From Xanthostigma xanthostigma (Eukaryota > Arthropoda > Insecta > Raphidioptera > Raphidiidae): a stretch of 64,000 nucleotides of DNA. Each line of letters opens with the position of its first letter. The stretch's first letter is position 1. The stretch lies in the NCBI GenBank assembly GCA_963575645.1, contig OY754469.1, forward strand, positions 44,350,753 through 44,414,752. The letters run 5' to 3'. The notes under the pieces were generated by a model, which was given only the letters and a program-made list of their open reading frames with translations, made no database searches and was not told the origin of the DNA. The position numbers and the translations under genes were made by a program. Positions 1 through 10,869 of this stretch are shown in pieces.

Positions 1-171
1 CTCTATATTCTATATTTTATAATTTAGAACTATTAGTTTTGTTTCCTGTTAATGTTATTATTTCGGTTAAGTTAAAGAAGTACGCTTTCGTTTGTGTGTT
101 TAACCGTTTTGTTAAACATTTATTCTTGTAAATAAATAATTTCCGCCACGGACTACAGCAGTTTTGTTACA
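1..171 (+). mobile_element. 3' part of a retrotransposon LTR, cut by window edge
   Basis: This is the plus-strand counterpart of the last ~165 bases of the minus-strand LTR at 4371-4997. They share the GTTTTGTTACA end, a GTAAATAAATAATTT block and a CGCTTTCGTTTGTGTGTTT block. The base after the LTR end begins a different repeat, so no primer-binding site or internal region lies to the right. It is therefore a solo LTR or a 3' LTR whose body lies outside the window. Confidence 0.65.
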
Positions 172-174
172 ATA

Positions 175-374
175 TATATTTTTTTTGCATTTTCAAAATC
201 TCCAACATTTCTCTATAAATTCATATAAAATTGTTTTATGGTTACATACGAAAATATTTATGAAAAACGTTATCGATTTATTAAATTTCGAGTGGAATAA
301 AAAATTATTTAACATTTTTTTTGTATATAGTCGGTTTACAAGAATTATTCACTGTTAACACTGTGAACACACTG
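175..374 (-). mobile_element. Tc1/mariner-type MITE fragment
   Basis: The right edge (342-374) is an inverted copy of the terminal sequence seen at 5387 and 9250 (CAGTGTG..CACC..GTGATAACAGTG), followed by TA. The interior resembles 9418-9560 and 38357-38450, for example TTACATACGAAAATATT. The left terminus is missing. No coding capacity is visible. The Tc1/mariner assignment rests on the TA flank and on ends starting CAGTG. Confidence 0.5.
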
Positions 375-435
375 TATAGAATGCAAAATGGGGAGCTCTG
401 AATGCTTGTAGTTTTGTCAACTGAAATTATAAAAA

Positions 436-500
436 AAAAAAAACTAAGTCGCAGTGCAGACAACCTGCCGACAAAATATTAAATGTATTGTTATGTGAAT
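436..500 (+). repeat. Fragment of dispersed repeat E
   Basis: A short diverged match to the head of the repeat at 50608 and 62310, including GTCGCAGTGC and CCTGCCGACAA. Only the first ~65 bases remain. Confidence 0.45.
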
Positions 501-1151
501 TTATTCACTTTACTAAAAAACAATAGAAATGGCGACATCAACTGTTTATAGAACTTCAGCTCATATCTAAATTACATAGCGACTGTTTTTAAGTTTATAA
601 AAAACTAAAAATAAGAACTAATAAAACGAATACCATGAAAAACTAACAAAAGTTTGCGCAACTTCCACTCAATAAGTTTACAAAAATCGCCGAAGTGGAA
701 GTGCAATAACAAATAGCCTCGAGTGCAATTTTGAACAAAAAGTATCACGTGACATAAAATGATAACATAATGCGAGCCATGCATTGTTTGTCGCATCAAC
801 TGTATAAATATAGAAAATAAGTTGTTTAGCATAATGTTATACAGAGATAGAATTCCACAGATGGAATTGTATAACTTGTGTAATATGTATATATAAACCA
901 TGTTATGTAGATGTTTTGATGAACTGGCTACGGTGGCGGTGATGTTTATTCAAACAAACTCAACCACATCAAAACTCTTGCAGAAATGTTTTGAAATCTG
1001 GCTTTTCATGCTTTATTTCAAAAGATAAACAAAGCATGGATGTGTTAAAAGAAATCGCTCCGAATTAACTGCCGAGCATTTATTAGTCGCATTTCGACTC
1101 GATTCTACCGCGAACAACCAGGAACAACAGACATTTTTAGAATAAATGAAG
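501..1151. other. No recognisable feature
   Basis: AT-rich sequence with no credible ORF, tRNA or inverted repeat. I saw no second copy elsewhere in the window. Confidence 0.5.
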
Positions 1152-1874
1152 CATGTAATGGGTTGTCCGATAAGTTCTTGCCGTTTTTTTAAATTAAAAA
1201 ATTAGCGATCGAAATGAAATTTTTTGGTATAATGTTTTGTGTTATTCGAAAGAGAATTTTTCGCTCTACAAGAAAATCTATTTAGTTTTTTTGTTTGGAT
1301 TCATTTTTGTTAATTTTTAGAGCATTTAAATGGAGTGTCAAGTCGACAAAAACGAGCATTTTCGACACCACCTTCTTTTTGCGTTTAACCGAGGTGCCAA
1401 AGCCACGGAAGCTGCTAGAGAGATTTGTGCCGTATACGGAGAGGCTGCCATAGCTGAAAGAAAAACAAGCGACCCCGCGAGCGAAGCAAGATCTTCATCC
1501 ACGGAAGACAATGTTGTGTGTATTAATTTAAAAAAAAAAACGGCAAGAACTTATCGGACAACCCATTATTTAATAACTTCTGTATTGCTAGTGGCCGTAA
1601 GTTAAAGCGTGGCCCATGAAGTGAGGCAGCAAATGACTCTTTCTTTTTATTTGACCCGTTGTGCGCAAGTGTCGCGTCTGTAGTGGGGCAATTGGTAAGT
1701 GGAATAGAGCAAGCCATCTCCCTTTCACAGCTTAGTTCCATGTGCAAACTGACGCTGCAACTGACGCGCATGATCCATTCATGAACATGCGCATGAGACT
1801 CAGAGTATAAGAAGAGAGACAGACGCATCGTGGTCCCGATCTTCGCTAGCAATATAGAGGGTATTAAATATATG
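1152..1874 (+). mobile_element. TIR MITE, split by a mariner insertion
   Basis: The ends are near-inverted: the left reads TTTAATAACTTCTGTATTGCTAG and the right reads CTAGCAATATAGAGGGTATTAAA in the same pattern, about 30 bp imperfect. A second, inverted copy lies at 27411-27733 and lacks the mariner. The interior (~250 bp) is non-coding and contains GTGCGCAAGTGTCGCG. The superfamily is not clear from the ends. Confidence 0.7.
1158..1566 (+). mobile_element. Internally deleted mariner transposon
   Basis: A 409-bp element flanked by TA (1156-1157 and 1567-1568), with perfect or near-perfect ~30-bp inverted ends starting ATGGGTTGTCCGATAAG. An ATG at 1330 opens the start of a mariner transposase helix-turn-helix region (residues LLFAFNRGAKATEAAREIC, then VYGEAAIAERK), as in the cecropia/Hsmar1-type mariners. 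The frame then jumps into unrelated sequence where most of the ~345-codon gene has been deleted. The DDD catalytic domain is absent, so the element is non-autonomous. It sits inside the left end of the MITE at 1152-1874. Confidence 0.88.
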
Positions 1875-2033
1875 AAATAAAGCTTCGCTGAAACGAGTTT
1901 GTTCTACGCCGTTCCGATCTGATTAGTTCAGGAAATATAAGCGTTTTAAGTCTTGCAATTGTTGAGAGACAACGGTTGTCTAAACCAAAAGAGTGCCCAT
2001 TCGATTCGACTTTCTTTCTTCTATAATCTATAA

Positions 2034-2458
2034 AGGCCGCTACACACGAGGCTAGAAACGCTGCTAGATTCCTTGCTACATTTACCTACTAGTTTTCTAG
2101 CGCTGGTTTTCTTGATTGCTGGTAAGTACTCGAGGCTATTTTTCAAGTTTGTTTTGTGGATAGATCTGGTGCGCGCGCAGTGACAGTTCGAATATAAACA
2201 CAGAGCAAAACGTGTCTGTTGTCTGACTGACGCCATGTGGGCGTTTGTTCAAGTGCCCACGTGAAGATATTGCTTCCTGATTGGTTCTTGCTGATACCTA
2301 GCAGCAAATCTAGCAGGGAAAATAGCCCTTGTTTTAATTTTAAGACCTATCTTTTGAGCTAGCAAAACAGCTCGCAATGACGTCATTTCCAGCTTCGTAC
2401 CCAGTCTACCGGCTAGCAGAACTTCTAGCAGCGTTTCTAGCCTCGTGTGCAGCCGGCT
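2034..2458 (+). mobile_element. PIF/Harbinger-like MITE, family C, full length
   Basis: Inverted ends start AGGCCGCTACACACGAGGC on the left and AGCCGGCTGCACACGAGGC on the right (reverse strand), continuing into GAAACGCTGCTAG. They are flanked by the 3-bp repeat TAA (2031-2033, 2459-2461). A TAA/TTA target duplication is the PIF/Harbinger signature. Three further, incomplete copies lie at 29633, 54296 and 55760, each beginning at a TTAA. No transposase remnant is visible. Confidence 0.75.
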
Positions 2459-2461
2459 TAA

Positions 2462-2994
2462 AATAAGCTAATTTGAAATATATCTGAGAAATTTTTGGTC
2501 ATTGTTTTGATGTTACTGCAACAAAACGCTTTGCAAAATGAACCAAAATGAATAAATTGCACATTTATAGTGCTCTTTCTTTGTTATTCTTTGGTAAAAG
2601 TAAGAAAAATATGAAAGCAAAGAATATTATTTTGTGAGCGTGAATCCTAGATTCAGAGAAAAGTCAAGAAGGCTTTTTACAACTTGTCCGTTGACGCCAG
2701 CCCTAATTTATTATACAATTTTCTCATAACAGCAACCATTTAGTAATCCTGATGTTTATTTTGTTCTTTCCACAGGATAAACCTTCTTCGATACAAAATT
2801 ATCCATTTGTACCAACTCTTGTGTTTTATTCTTGTCGCGATATTCATACCAGTTACTTTTCTTCCAATAATTTCCATTTGGCGGTAACAATCATCATTTA
2901 GTTCTTACGCACAGAATTAAAAACACCCGATAATCAAAAATGTCCATTTTCTTAAAGTCTTTTTTTTTATTTTCGTGGTTCATGTACGTCCTTG
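2462..2994. other. No recognisable feature
   Basis: AT-rich sequence with no ORF, inverted repeat or second copy that I could find. Confidence 0.5.
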
Positions 2995-3235
2995 GATAAT
3001 TATCGAATCAACAGTTCATACATTTACTGACATCTTCCGGTGGAAATATAAGCAGCTCATTTCTACCAGTCCTGACGTTTCGTTCTTCTTCTACGATACG
3101 TATCATTCACTAAAGTTTACATACATACATGTTATACGCATAAGCATTTATTTACATATATTGGAATTTTGCCTAAAGGCGGAGCCCCCTTCAAAATATT
3201 CAAGGTTTCGATGTTTTATTTAAAATACATATTCC
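2995..3235 (-). repeat. Dispersed repeat, copy 1
   Basis: Shares an ordered series of blocks with 3637-3800: ATAATTATCGAATCA, ATTTACTGACATCTT and TACATGTTATA. On the minus strand it carries CGAAACGTCAGGAC, the tail of the hammerhead-like motif described elsewhere. The core and the first strand of the flanking stem are not recognisable, so I do not call a ribozyme. A Penelope-like 3' fragment is possible. Confidence 0.45.
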
Positions 3236-3636
3236 CAAGGAAGAAATTTGTCGTTGGGGTGATACTAATACTTCAAAAAGTAATTATACTGAAAGGAAAA
3301 TATCGCGAGAGCTGGCCACATAGTTAAATGTACCAAAATTGTTGATGCACACTATAGTGATAAGGTTAACTTTGTTGCTTTCTATATGCAAACGTTAAAT
3401 TTGAAAGCGGAACTGCATAATTAGCTGACAGCTGTCACTTTTCAATTTCAAAATTTGATATCAATATTTACAGTAAATCTACTAACACAATTAAGTACTG
3501 CACAACCCATATCGTGCTTCTTGTTCGATTTTTCAATGACGCGTGTAACTTCCAGAATTATAAACAATAAACGTAGGGCTTCATGCTTTACTTTACGCTT
3601 CACTGAAAGGTTGCGAGTAAATTGGTGCAAATAATT

Positions 3637-3800
3637 ATCGAATCAGCAGTCCCACATATTTACTGACATCTTTCGATAAAAAAAAATCAACTAGTCCCAT
3701 CCACCAGCCCTGCTTCGTCTATGATCCGCATCATCTACTCAAGTTTCCGGAGATACATGTTTATATGCAATGTGTATTTATTTATATGTGTTAGAAATAA
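3637..3800 (-). repeat. Dispersed repeat, copy 2
   Basis: A diverged direct copy of 2995-3235, about 640 bp downstream. The CGAAACGTC block is degraded to GACGAAGCAGG on the minus strand. Confidence 0.45.
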
Positions 3801-4366
3801 ATTGTAACTGGAGAAAAGTTTTCGTGTTATTTTAGTGATGGAGTGAGCTATTTAGGTCAGAGCAGACCGAGCTTTCTATAATGTCCTATACACCATTCTA
3901 GTTTTATTTGAATCGTAAATCCTATTCGCAGAGTTGCAACTGGTAAAGTATTACTTAACATAATATTTATATTAGTTACATCAACATTTATTTCCTAAAT
4001 CCACAATGATTTATTTAAAACGATCTTAAATAAAAAGTTCAAAAACTAAAACCATACTACTGAAAAGTATGAAACAAGAAAATATTCTTCTTCGATATGC
4101 CTAATCTTGACATTCAGACTGTTAAAGCTTATTCAGTCTCTACTTAGAAGCTGACGATAATTTAGTATTTTGCCAGCTGTACACATTGGACGCGATGTTT
4201 TATAAAGGTGGGTGCACAACGAACGTCATTCGTAATGATACGTCCGCCTCCACAATCAACACTATCTTGACCAGAATGCATCCAGAAAAAAAGATACCCT
4301 ATGTCTTGACGTAACGTAACTTAATTTTAAATATTTATATTAATAGTATCCAGAGCTAAACTCAGA
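3801..4366. other. No recognisable feature
   Basis: AT-rich sequence ending at the target duplication of the solo LTR. Nothing supported. Confidence 0.5.
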
Positions 4367-4370
4367 ATAG

Positions 4371-4997
4371 TGTAACAAAACTGCTCTGCTCCGTGGCGAA
4401 AATTATTTATTTACAATATTAAATGTTTAACAAACAGTAAAAACACACAAACGAAAGCGTATATCGTTAACAGAAACAAAACTAGTAGTTCTAAATTATA
4501 AAATAAAAGACTAAGTAACAGAGAATAAAGAGTCACTAAATTATGTACAAAGAAATATTTACAACACACAGGAACACAACACAAAGTTTATCAGCACACT
4601 TGTCTATTAACTATAAGTCATTTATTTATAACCACTCACTAGAGTTATAATTTATTTCCACAGTATAACTTATGTCGTAATAATTATGTCGTAATGCCAG
4701 AGCATTGTATCACGAACAGCTCGAATACTGACTGCCTGACTTGCTCACTCTGCTCCCTTATATAGTTTCGGCCCACGCTTCTATCGAATGTTCTGGACGA
4801 ATCGAGATTTCTTCTATTGTTCTCCCCAAGCGATTCTAAGAAATCGGGTCTAACTTCGCTACCTGCTTCACGCACCGAGTTCCCTTCCTTTACATGTATG
4901 TGTGTCTCCAAGGTCGGGTGTTGTTACCTGTTTCCATTGTTGTTGTTTCTAGTAGTTTCTACCGAATTCCATAGGCGTCCCATCAGGGCACGCAACA
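4371..4997 (-). mobile_element. Solo LTR with 4-bp target duplication
   Basis: Read on the minus strand it starts TGTTGCGTGCCC and ends GTTTTGTTACA, the TG..CA rule for LTRs. It is flanked by ATAG on both sides (4367-4370 and 4998-5001). Inside are a TATA-like TATATAAGGGAGC (around 4755) followed by a purine-rich start region, and AATAAA-type signals downstream. This is the order U3, R, U5. It is 627 bp long. There is no internal retroviral-type sequence, so it is the product of LTR-LTR recombination. A 4-bp duplication fits Ty3/Gypsy, but the family is not proved. The 75-codon minus-strand ORF inside it is a chance frame. Confidence 0.75.
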
Positions 4998-5001
4998 ATA
5001 G

Positions 5002-5386
5002 TGAATACTGTTGAAACTACACGATTAGAAAATTAATTTTCTTCGTTGTATACAAAGCTTTACACAGTTAGGGTACATACATAAAACTCGAGTGTCGGTA
5101 AGACAGTAGACTTCCATACCTGCTGCTGCATTCAGAGCACATTGCGCGAACGTGCGTTGTTATAATAGACATATAATGTAGGCTTGCATAATACATAAGT
5201 TAACAATCTAGTTATGTATCTATCGAAAAGTTTCTAAGTAATGTTTGCACTATTCACAACTTGTGCTTGGGTATATATCTATTTACCCGTACACCAAGGT
5301 GCCGCGTTACACTTAAGGTCTGCTCACGTTTGTCTTGACGTTGAGAAAAAATTTCTACTGACATTAAATTGAACATTCTGGTATAC
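5002..5386. other. No recognisable feature
   Basis: Nothing recognised between the solo LTR and the next MITE. Confidence 0.5.
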
Positions 5387-5545
5387 AGTGTGCTCACCGA
5401 AAGTGATAACAGTGAATAATTCGTGTATCATACTATTTAGATACAAATAAAAAGTTCAAATAGTTTTTTGTTCAATTCGAGATTTACTATCGGAAACTGC
5501 TGAGGTATATTTTTTTGGACTTGAAACTCAACTTAATTTTGTTAC
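5387..5545 (+). mobile_element. Tc1/mariner-type MITE, left part
   Basis: Begins CAGTGTGCTCACCGAAAG after TATA and runs in parallel with 9250-9415 and 37587-37750 (AATAATTCGTGTATC, GATACAAA, GAGATTTACTATC). The right half is lost. Confidence 0.6.
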
Positions 5546-6681
5546 ACGTTTTTACTGACATCGTCCACTAAGAAAAAATTTTTTTTTTGCTTAATTTTAC
5601 GCCATTTTATAATTGTTTTTTTAACCTAAAGTAGACAACTTTAAATGGAGGTAGGTGGGTAGCGCGGGTGATAACGTCACTTGGAGTCAACTGAATTATA
5701 AAAATTAAATTGGTTATTGTTTCGTAGGCTTGTGGCTCTATCCCGTACTAGAAATAAACATTTTGATTGATAAATAAAAAAATGGCGGGTTTAAAAAAGA
5801 AAACAACGAGAAAATCGTAATTTTGTCGTTGAAAATCGGTAAAAAAAATAGAAATAATTTTTATAGTTAAGTAATTCTAGTACCGGACGGAGCTATTGTT
5901 GTGTAGAATACCCTGTGCAAAATGGAAAGCAATCGGTTGTATACAATTGTTTCAACCACCCGCGCCGCTTATAAAAATATAGTTTTGTAAAAAACGCGTT
6001 TAAAGTTTTGATTTCAGATTTCTTACAAAAATATAAAAATGAATATTTACACTAATCAGCTATGCCTGGTGTATAATAAACCTTCCGTTTCTTCAAACGC
6101 ATCGTGTTCTGCTAATTTTTTGCTCTACTCTGCGAGAGTATAAGGGTAACGTGATAACAATTGAGAGATAAGAGCAGGTAAGAGTCTTACCGTAAGACCG
6201 TTGCTGCTCTCGACTATATGCTATAGCTTTGTAAATATTTAATATTTCGGTCTAAAATTTTTACAGTATTTTCTCAATATATTATACTTCCTAAAAATGT
6301 AAAAAAAAAAATAAATTCGATTTTCCGAAACTCGAACACCAGACTACGTCCTTAAGTCCCGGCAACGATTCCAACCTCATGTGAATCGGCCTTAAAGTAC
6401 ACAGGTAATATATATACACTATCTCATAATTTGATTGCTTTGACCGAGTTAATGAGACTTCCATCTTACTGCTCTTCTGTTATTGAATTCATCGCATTAA
6501 GCTTACAGCGTAGCTGACATCTTTATGCTACCTTACCTAATACAGCTTCAATTAATTGATGTTATCTTAATAATTGAAGGAAGACTTCTATAATCCAGAG
6601 AAAATGAAATTGCTTAGTTTTGTTCCTGATGTATATTATTATCAAACTTTAAAACTTACTCATTTCATTAATTCGATAAAA
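5546..6681. other. No recognisable feature
   Basis: More than 1 kb without a supported gene or repeat. Open frames are short, with no family resemblance. Confidence 0.5.
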
Positions 6682-7075
6682 TCTATACTAATATATAAAG
6701 CTGAAGAGTTTGTTTGTTTGTTTGAACGCGCTAATCTCAGAAACTTCTGGTTCGAATTGAAAATTTTTTTTTTGTTGGATAGCCCATTTATCCAGGAAGG
6801 CTATAGGCTATATAATAACACGATACGACCAATTGGAGCGGAGCAGTAATGAAAAATGTTAGAAGATGTTTCTCAAAATTTGTCCGTCCGACAAATATTA
6901 TCAGGTGAAATGCTCTACCTAAAGATTGCAATATTAGCTCCTCACATGACAAGCCCGGGTAGCTCAGTCGATAGAGCATGAGGCTGTTAATGTCAGGGTT
7001 CTGGGTTCAAGCCCCACGTCGGCGGTTATATTTTTATTTATTTTTTCTAAGGCTTATATTTCAATTTTTTTTAAA
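6682..7075 (+). mobile_element. Helitron (Lep1-like), 3'-truncated, with tRNA-like block
   Basis: Begins A|TCTATACTAATATATAAAG, the 5' TC end of Lep1-type non-autonomous Helitrons, then GAAGAGTTTGTTTGTTTG and GAACGCGCTAATCTCAG. It is collinear with the complete inverted copy at 53202-53823, including GGATAGCCCATTTAT, GAAGGCTATAGGCTATA and the tRNA-like block. Similarity stops near 7075, and no hairpin plus CTAG end follows. The 91-codon ORF over this region is not a gene. Confidence 0.7.
6953..7025 (+). pseudogene. tRNA-Lys-like sequence inside a Helitron
   Basis: A 73-nt block with a tRNA A box (TAGCTCAGTCGATAGAGC) and B box (GGTTCAAGCC), laid out like cytosolic tRNA-Lys. The anticodon loop reads CTGTTAA, so the anticodon is GTT rather than CTT. 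The acceptor, anticodon and T stems contain mismatches. It is therefore a pseudo-tRNA carried by the repeat, not a working gene. The same block is at 53481-53552. Confidence 0.7.
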
Positions 7076-8357
7076 ATATTTATTATGCCTTAGTTTAATG
7101 TTCTAGAGCCGGTTTTTCTATTGAATTACATTTTCAACCTTAATAATCGATTTTACCCCACCGTTTCAAATTAATTTTCATTTTAAAAATAATTTTATAA
7201 AAATTGAAACAACTACAAAAATGGAATCAAAACAGATAACATGAGGTTTCCACCGCCTTTTCAGAAAGTAATCTTAAAAGAAAGGGAAAAATTATTTTGA
7301 TCATTTTCTTAATGAATTTTTGTAGTCAATCCAATTATTTCAAAATTATTTTTTTCGATGCCAATTGTAGGAACGTCACTAAATTTGAATTTATGTGTTG
7401 CGCCACTATCAACTGTTTAACTATACTATGTCAAAGGCCACTAACAATGTCATAAAAACCTTTAAAAATAATTACAAAGTTATTATTTATATGAAAATTT
7501 ATATTAGAAAATACCATGAATATTTAACAGCAATGCGTGTTTTATGTTAGTGTTTTAACATTCATATTTAAATACACGAATATCATCACATTAAGGCTAC
7601 TTGTAGACAAGACCTGATCACTACACACTGTCTTAAGACAAGTACGGTATTCAGAATCGAACATCTATCAACGATTGTCCATGTCAAAAAAATTTCTTGT
7701 CAGGTATCATGCTGGAAATTTTACATGATGTGCTGAAAAGGCAGTAATGTTTTTGTAAACAATAATTTGACAAATAAATAACAAACGTAAAAATAAACAA
7801 AATGGTTAAACAATTATATTACTATTTGTAACAATCTAGACCAGTAAAATGACGGACTCAGTTTTGTTGCTGAACCAGCAGTTTTGTTGCTGAACTCAAT
7901 TCTCCTATTGATTTCTATGATCAATAAATTATTATTATAAAAAAAATTAGAAGAACTTTTTCATGGTTACAATATTGAATTTTGACAAGATACAAGCAAA
8001 AAACTGATGAAACACAGTCTGTTTTAACTCTTTTTTAACAAGTTCCAGTCATACTTATATAAAATGTTCCTTCAAATTTGCACCCTTTTGCGATTTTGCG
8101 AAAATCTTTACTGACAAATCATCTTTATTTTACTTAATAAGGTATATAACTATATGAAAAAATACAAACTACATTCGAAATATTTAATTTAACTGTCAAT
8201 CTGCAACTTTCCACAAAAATGTATTTCTCCTATACATCTGTATTTCAGTCTTTGTTTTAAAAATATTCGACTGTATCATTGTAAATGAGACACCCTGTAG
8301 TATATAAAACTTAATAAAGATAAAGTCTCAAGATAAAGCAAATTTAATTCTTCCTAC
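7076..8357. other. No recognisable feature
   Basis: AT-rich. The only structure is a small direct duplication (CAGTTTTGTTGCTGAAC twice around 7860-7895). Nothing coding is supported. Confidence 0.5.
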
Positions 8358-8407
8358 CTTATTATTTTTAATCTCTTTCCTGTGGCATTCCCTGTAGCAT
8401 CTTGTAC
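8358..8407 (-). other. Possible 50-bp exon (speculative)
   Basis: On the minus strand a long pyrimidine tract ending CTAG (an acceptor) is followed by 50 bases that stay open in one frame (VQDATGNATGKRLKII), then AAG|GTAGGA, a plausible donor. GC content is higher than in the flanks. I do not recognise the peptide. A short open run between chance splice-like sites is common in AT-rich DNA, so this is a weak call. It is recorded because it is the only intron-like context I found for a coding segment. Confidence 0.15.
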
Positions 8408-8588
8408 CTAGAAAAAAAAACAAAAAATTATCTAAAGCCTTAACACCCACTAAGGATGTCATTAAAAATTCTGTCGATGGTCCAATTCCGGACCGAAACG
8501 TAAATTGTTTTGTGATACAAATATCAAGAGCACTGTGGTTGAAACAAAAATAAAAAAATAAAGAATAGCTACTTCTTACTACAACAGT

Positions 8589-8760
8589 TTTATTAGCGGA
8601 TGTACATTTCGGGAGCTATGCTCTTATCTTCAGCAAACACCAAACTCGTTTAGTGTTTGTTCTTCAGCAAACACCAAACTCGTTTAGTGTTTGTTGAAGA
8701 TGGGAAAAGATTTGAGATGAAGGGTGCAGGGGGTGTTTGCAGGGACGAATACTCTTAAGG
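8589..8760 (-). repeat. Repeat with hairpins and foldback-end similarity
   Basis: Contains a ~33-bp direct duplication with a built-in hairpin (CAAACAC..GTGTTTG). From 8700 it matches the end of the foldback at 49397-49817 (GATTTGAGATGAAGGGTGCA to CGAATACTC, then TTAA). On the minus strand at 8607-8640 is CTGAAGA, a GAGC/GCTC stem and CCGAAATG, a weak version of the hammerhead-like layout. Confidence 0.45.
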
Positions 8761-9244
8761 ACTCCTTTTGAAGGACGTTAAATTTTCAAACGTATACACC
8801 TAAACCGGTGCTGTTTAAAATTGACTACAAAATCGGGCGTGGTAAGTTTAAAGCCCACTAATTTAAGCGGTTTCAGGATTCCACCGCTGTGCCGTACAAC
8901 GCAATAAAACCGCGCAATCGTTTTCTCGCCGTTTAAACGTTTCCGTTATATTTATATTCACGTAAATGGTGTGTGCGTGCGCCCAGTACTTCCACCATAT
9001 TATTATTGTTATTGTCTGTGCGCTTTCCCAACAAACATAATATAATTACTATGTAATGCGTGCGGCAATAAGTCGTTTAAAAGAGAATCTTTCTCTACAG
9101 TCCCATGCGAAATGTAAACGTACTTATTAAGAGCTCGAAACCTAGTTATTTTCAACTTCACCGTCGCTCTACTTATACTAATTCACACTTGCATTTCTGC
9201 CATACCCGAATTCCCACCATATCTGCCCGTACTTCCACCACATT
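8761..9244. other. No recognisable feature
   Basis: Nothing supported. Confidence 0.5.
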
Positions 9245-9560
9245 GTGTATATACAGTGCGTTAACCGAAAGAAGTAACAGGGAATGATTCGTGTATCCTA
9301 CTAGATACAAAAAAAAACTTAAGTAGTTTTTTGTTCAACACGAGATTTACTATCGGAAACTACTGAGGTATATTTGTTTGTACTTCAAACTCAACCGAAA
9401 ATGTACATGTATTTTTTTTCAAATGGCAATACATTTTCGAAATCTCTATATTTATTTCTATATAAATTCATTTAAACTTTTCATAAGGTTACATAAGAAA
9501 ATATTGGAGAAAAACGCTATCAATTTGTTAATTAAATACACATTAATAATTATTTTTCAT
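9245..9560 (+). mobile_element. Tc1/mariner-type MITE, longest copy
   Basis: Starts CAGTGCGTTAACCGAAAG after TATA and continues through GAGATTTACTATCGGAAAC and ATTTTCGAAATCTC to CGCTATCAATTTGTTAATTAA. This joins the two halves seen separately at 5387 and 175/38357. The right inverted end is eroded. No ORF is credible. A small inverted fragment of the family lies at 10225-10275. Confidence 0.6.
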
Positions 9561-9600
9561 AGCACTCTATATATGTGTAAATAGGCTATTACACTGTTTC

Positions 9601-10869
9601 TTGAAAAGTGTTTTATATGAATCCTAAAGAAGCACTGAAATTTTTATAATAATAGTGCCATAAATCATCACTATCATTATGAATTTTCGCACAAAAATGA
9701 CACGTGACGTCACTATGATTGTAAATATGTAATAACGATAGTGCACAGTACAATATTTAAGATTGTTATGATTATTACATTGCCAGTGTAATATAAGTAA
9801 GTATACCTAATAAAACTTTATTTATTGATTAAACGTATTTATACTTGGTAGATTAATACTTTCTGCTATTACGAAATCGTCTTCCATGGTGCGAAAACAA
9901 TAAAATACGAGATAGAAGTCTATAAACGTGATAATAACTTGAAATAACTTCAAAATAACACACAGCACATTATAAACGTAACTAGTTTACAGACAAAGTG
10001 ACGTCACGCTGGAATCCAACATGGCGAACAGCGTTTTAAACTTTTGAAGAACAAATTAATAAATACAATTCTTAAAATTGAATTATAAAATTTATAGTGC
10101 ATTATTATGAATAGAAATCAACATATCTCTTTTGCTTTTAACAAAATCTATCAAGAATATGTATTATTAGATTTTTTCTTACATGGTACAAAATACCCTA
10201 TTATTAAGAATAATTATTACTGTGTATTCAATTAATAAATTGATAACGTTTTTCTCGAATATTTTCTTATGTAAGCTGATTGTGAATGCGGCTTTAAATA
10301 ATGTGGTATGCAAATCTCAAATTATTCACATAATATAGTCTTTCAAGATGGCAAATATGTTACTGAAATGATGTGTTATTTCATCATTAAAAAAATTCCA
10401 CCTCCGGCTTTGAGTTCCGCACAACACAACATCTTACGTCATTATGCAAAACATCAGACGTAAGCATATCTAAATGAACCAACTCGAATATTCCTTTGTG
10501 ACATGCGAGAATTTCTATACATGCCCGACATATAATATAGTCAACTGATTTTGTTCTCTTCGACAGTCGTTTATTTACGTTGTGCTTAAATCAAACACCA
10601 CAAATACAAATCTTTCTCAATCAAACTTTAAAGCAACAATACCGACACTCGATAGTGTAATAATATTTACAATTTTCTTTAAGAAATTGCCAAAAAACAA
10701 CGAGAAACTTAGTGTACAATAGTCTCTTATTTTTATTGGAATATTGTTAAAAAGTTTCAGCCAACTGGGCGACGGGATCATTCCAAATTCAAAATGTTGA
10801 TATCTGATATAGTATAATAAAGAAAATAAAATTATACATAATATGTTTCACACGTCATGTAAAAATTAA
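9601..10869. other. Mostly featureless, one MITE scrap
   Basis: Apart from the inverted MITE scrap at 10225-10275 (TTGATAACGTTTTTCTCGAA), I see no gene or repeat. Confidence 0.45.

Noticed and set aside
1523-1852. 109-codon minus-strand ORF
   Set aside because: It spans the mariner end and the MITE; the composition follows the repeat and no protein family is evident.
3060-3120. Minus-strand CGAAACGTCAGGAC as a full hammerhead-like motif
   Set aside because: The core and the partner for AGGAC upstream are not present.
6953-7025. Functional tRNA gene
   Set aside because: Mismatches in acceptor, anticodon and T stems, altered anticodon, and location inside a repeated Helitron.
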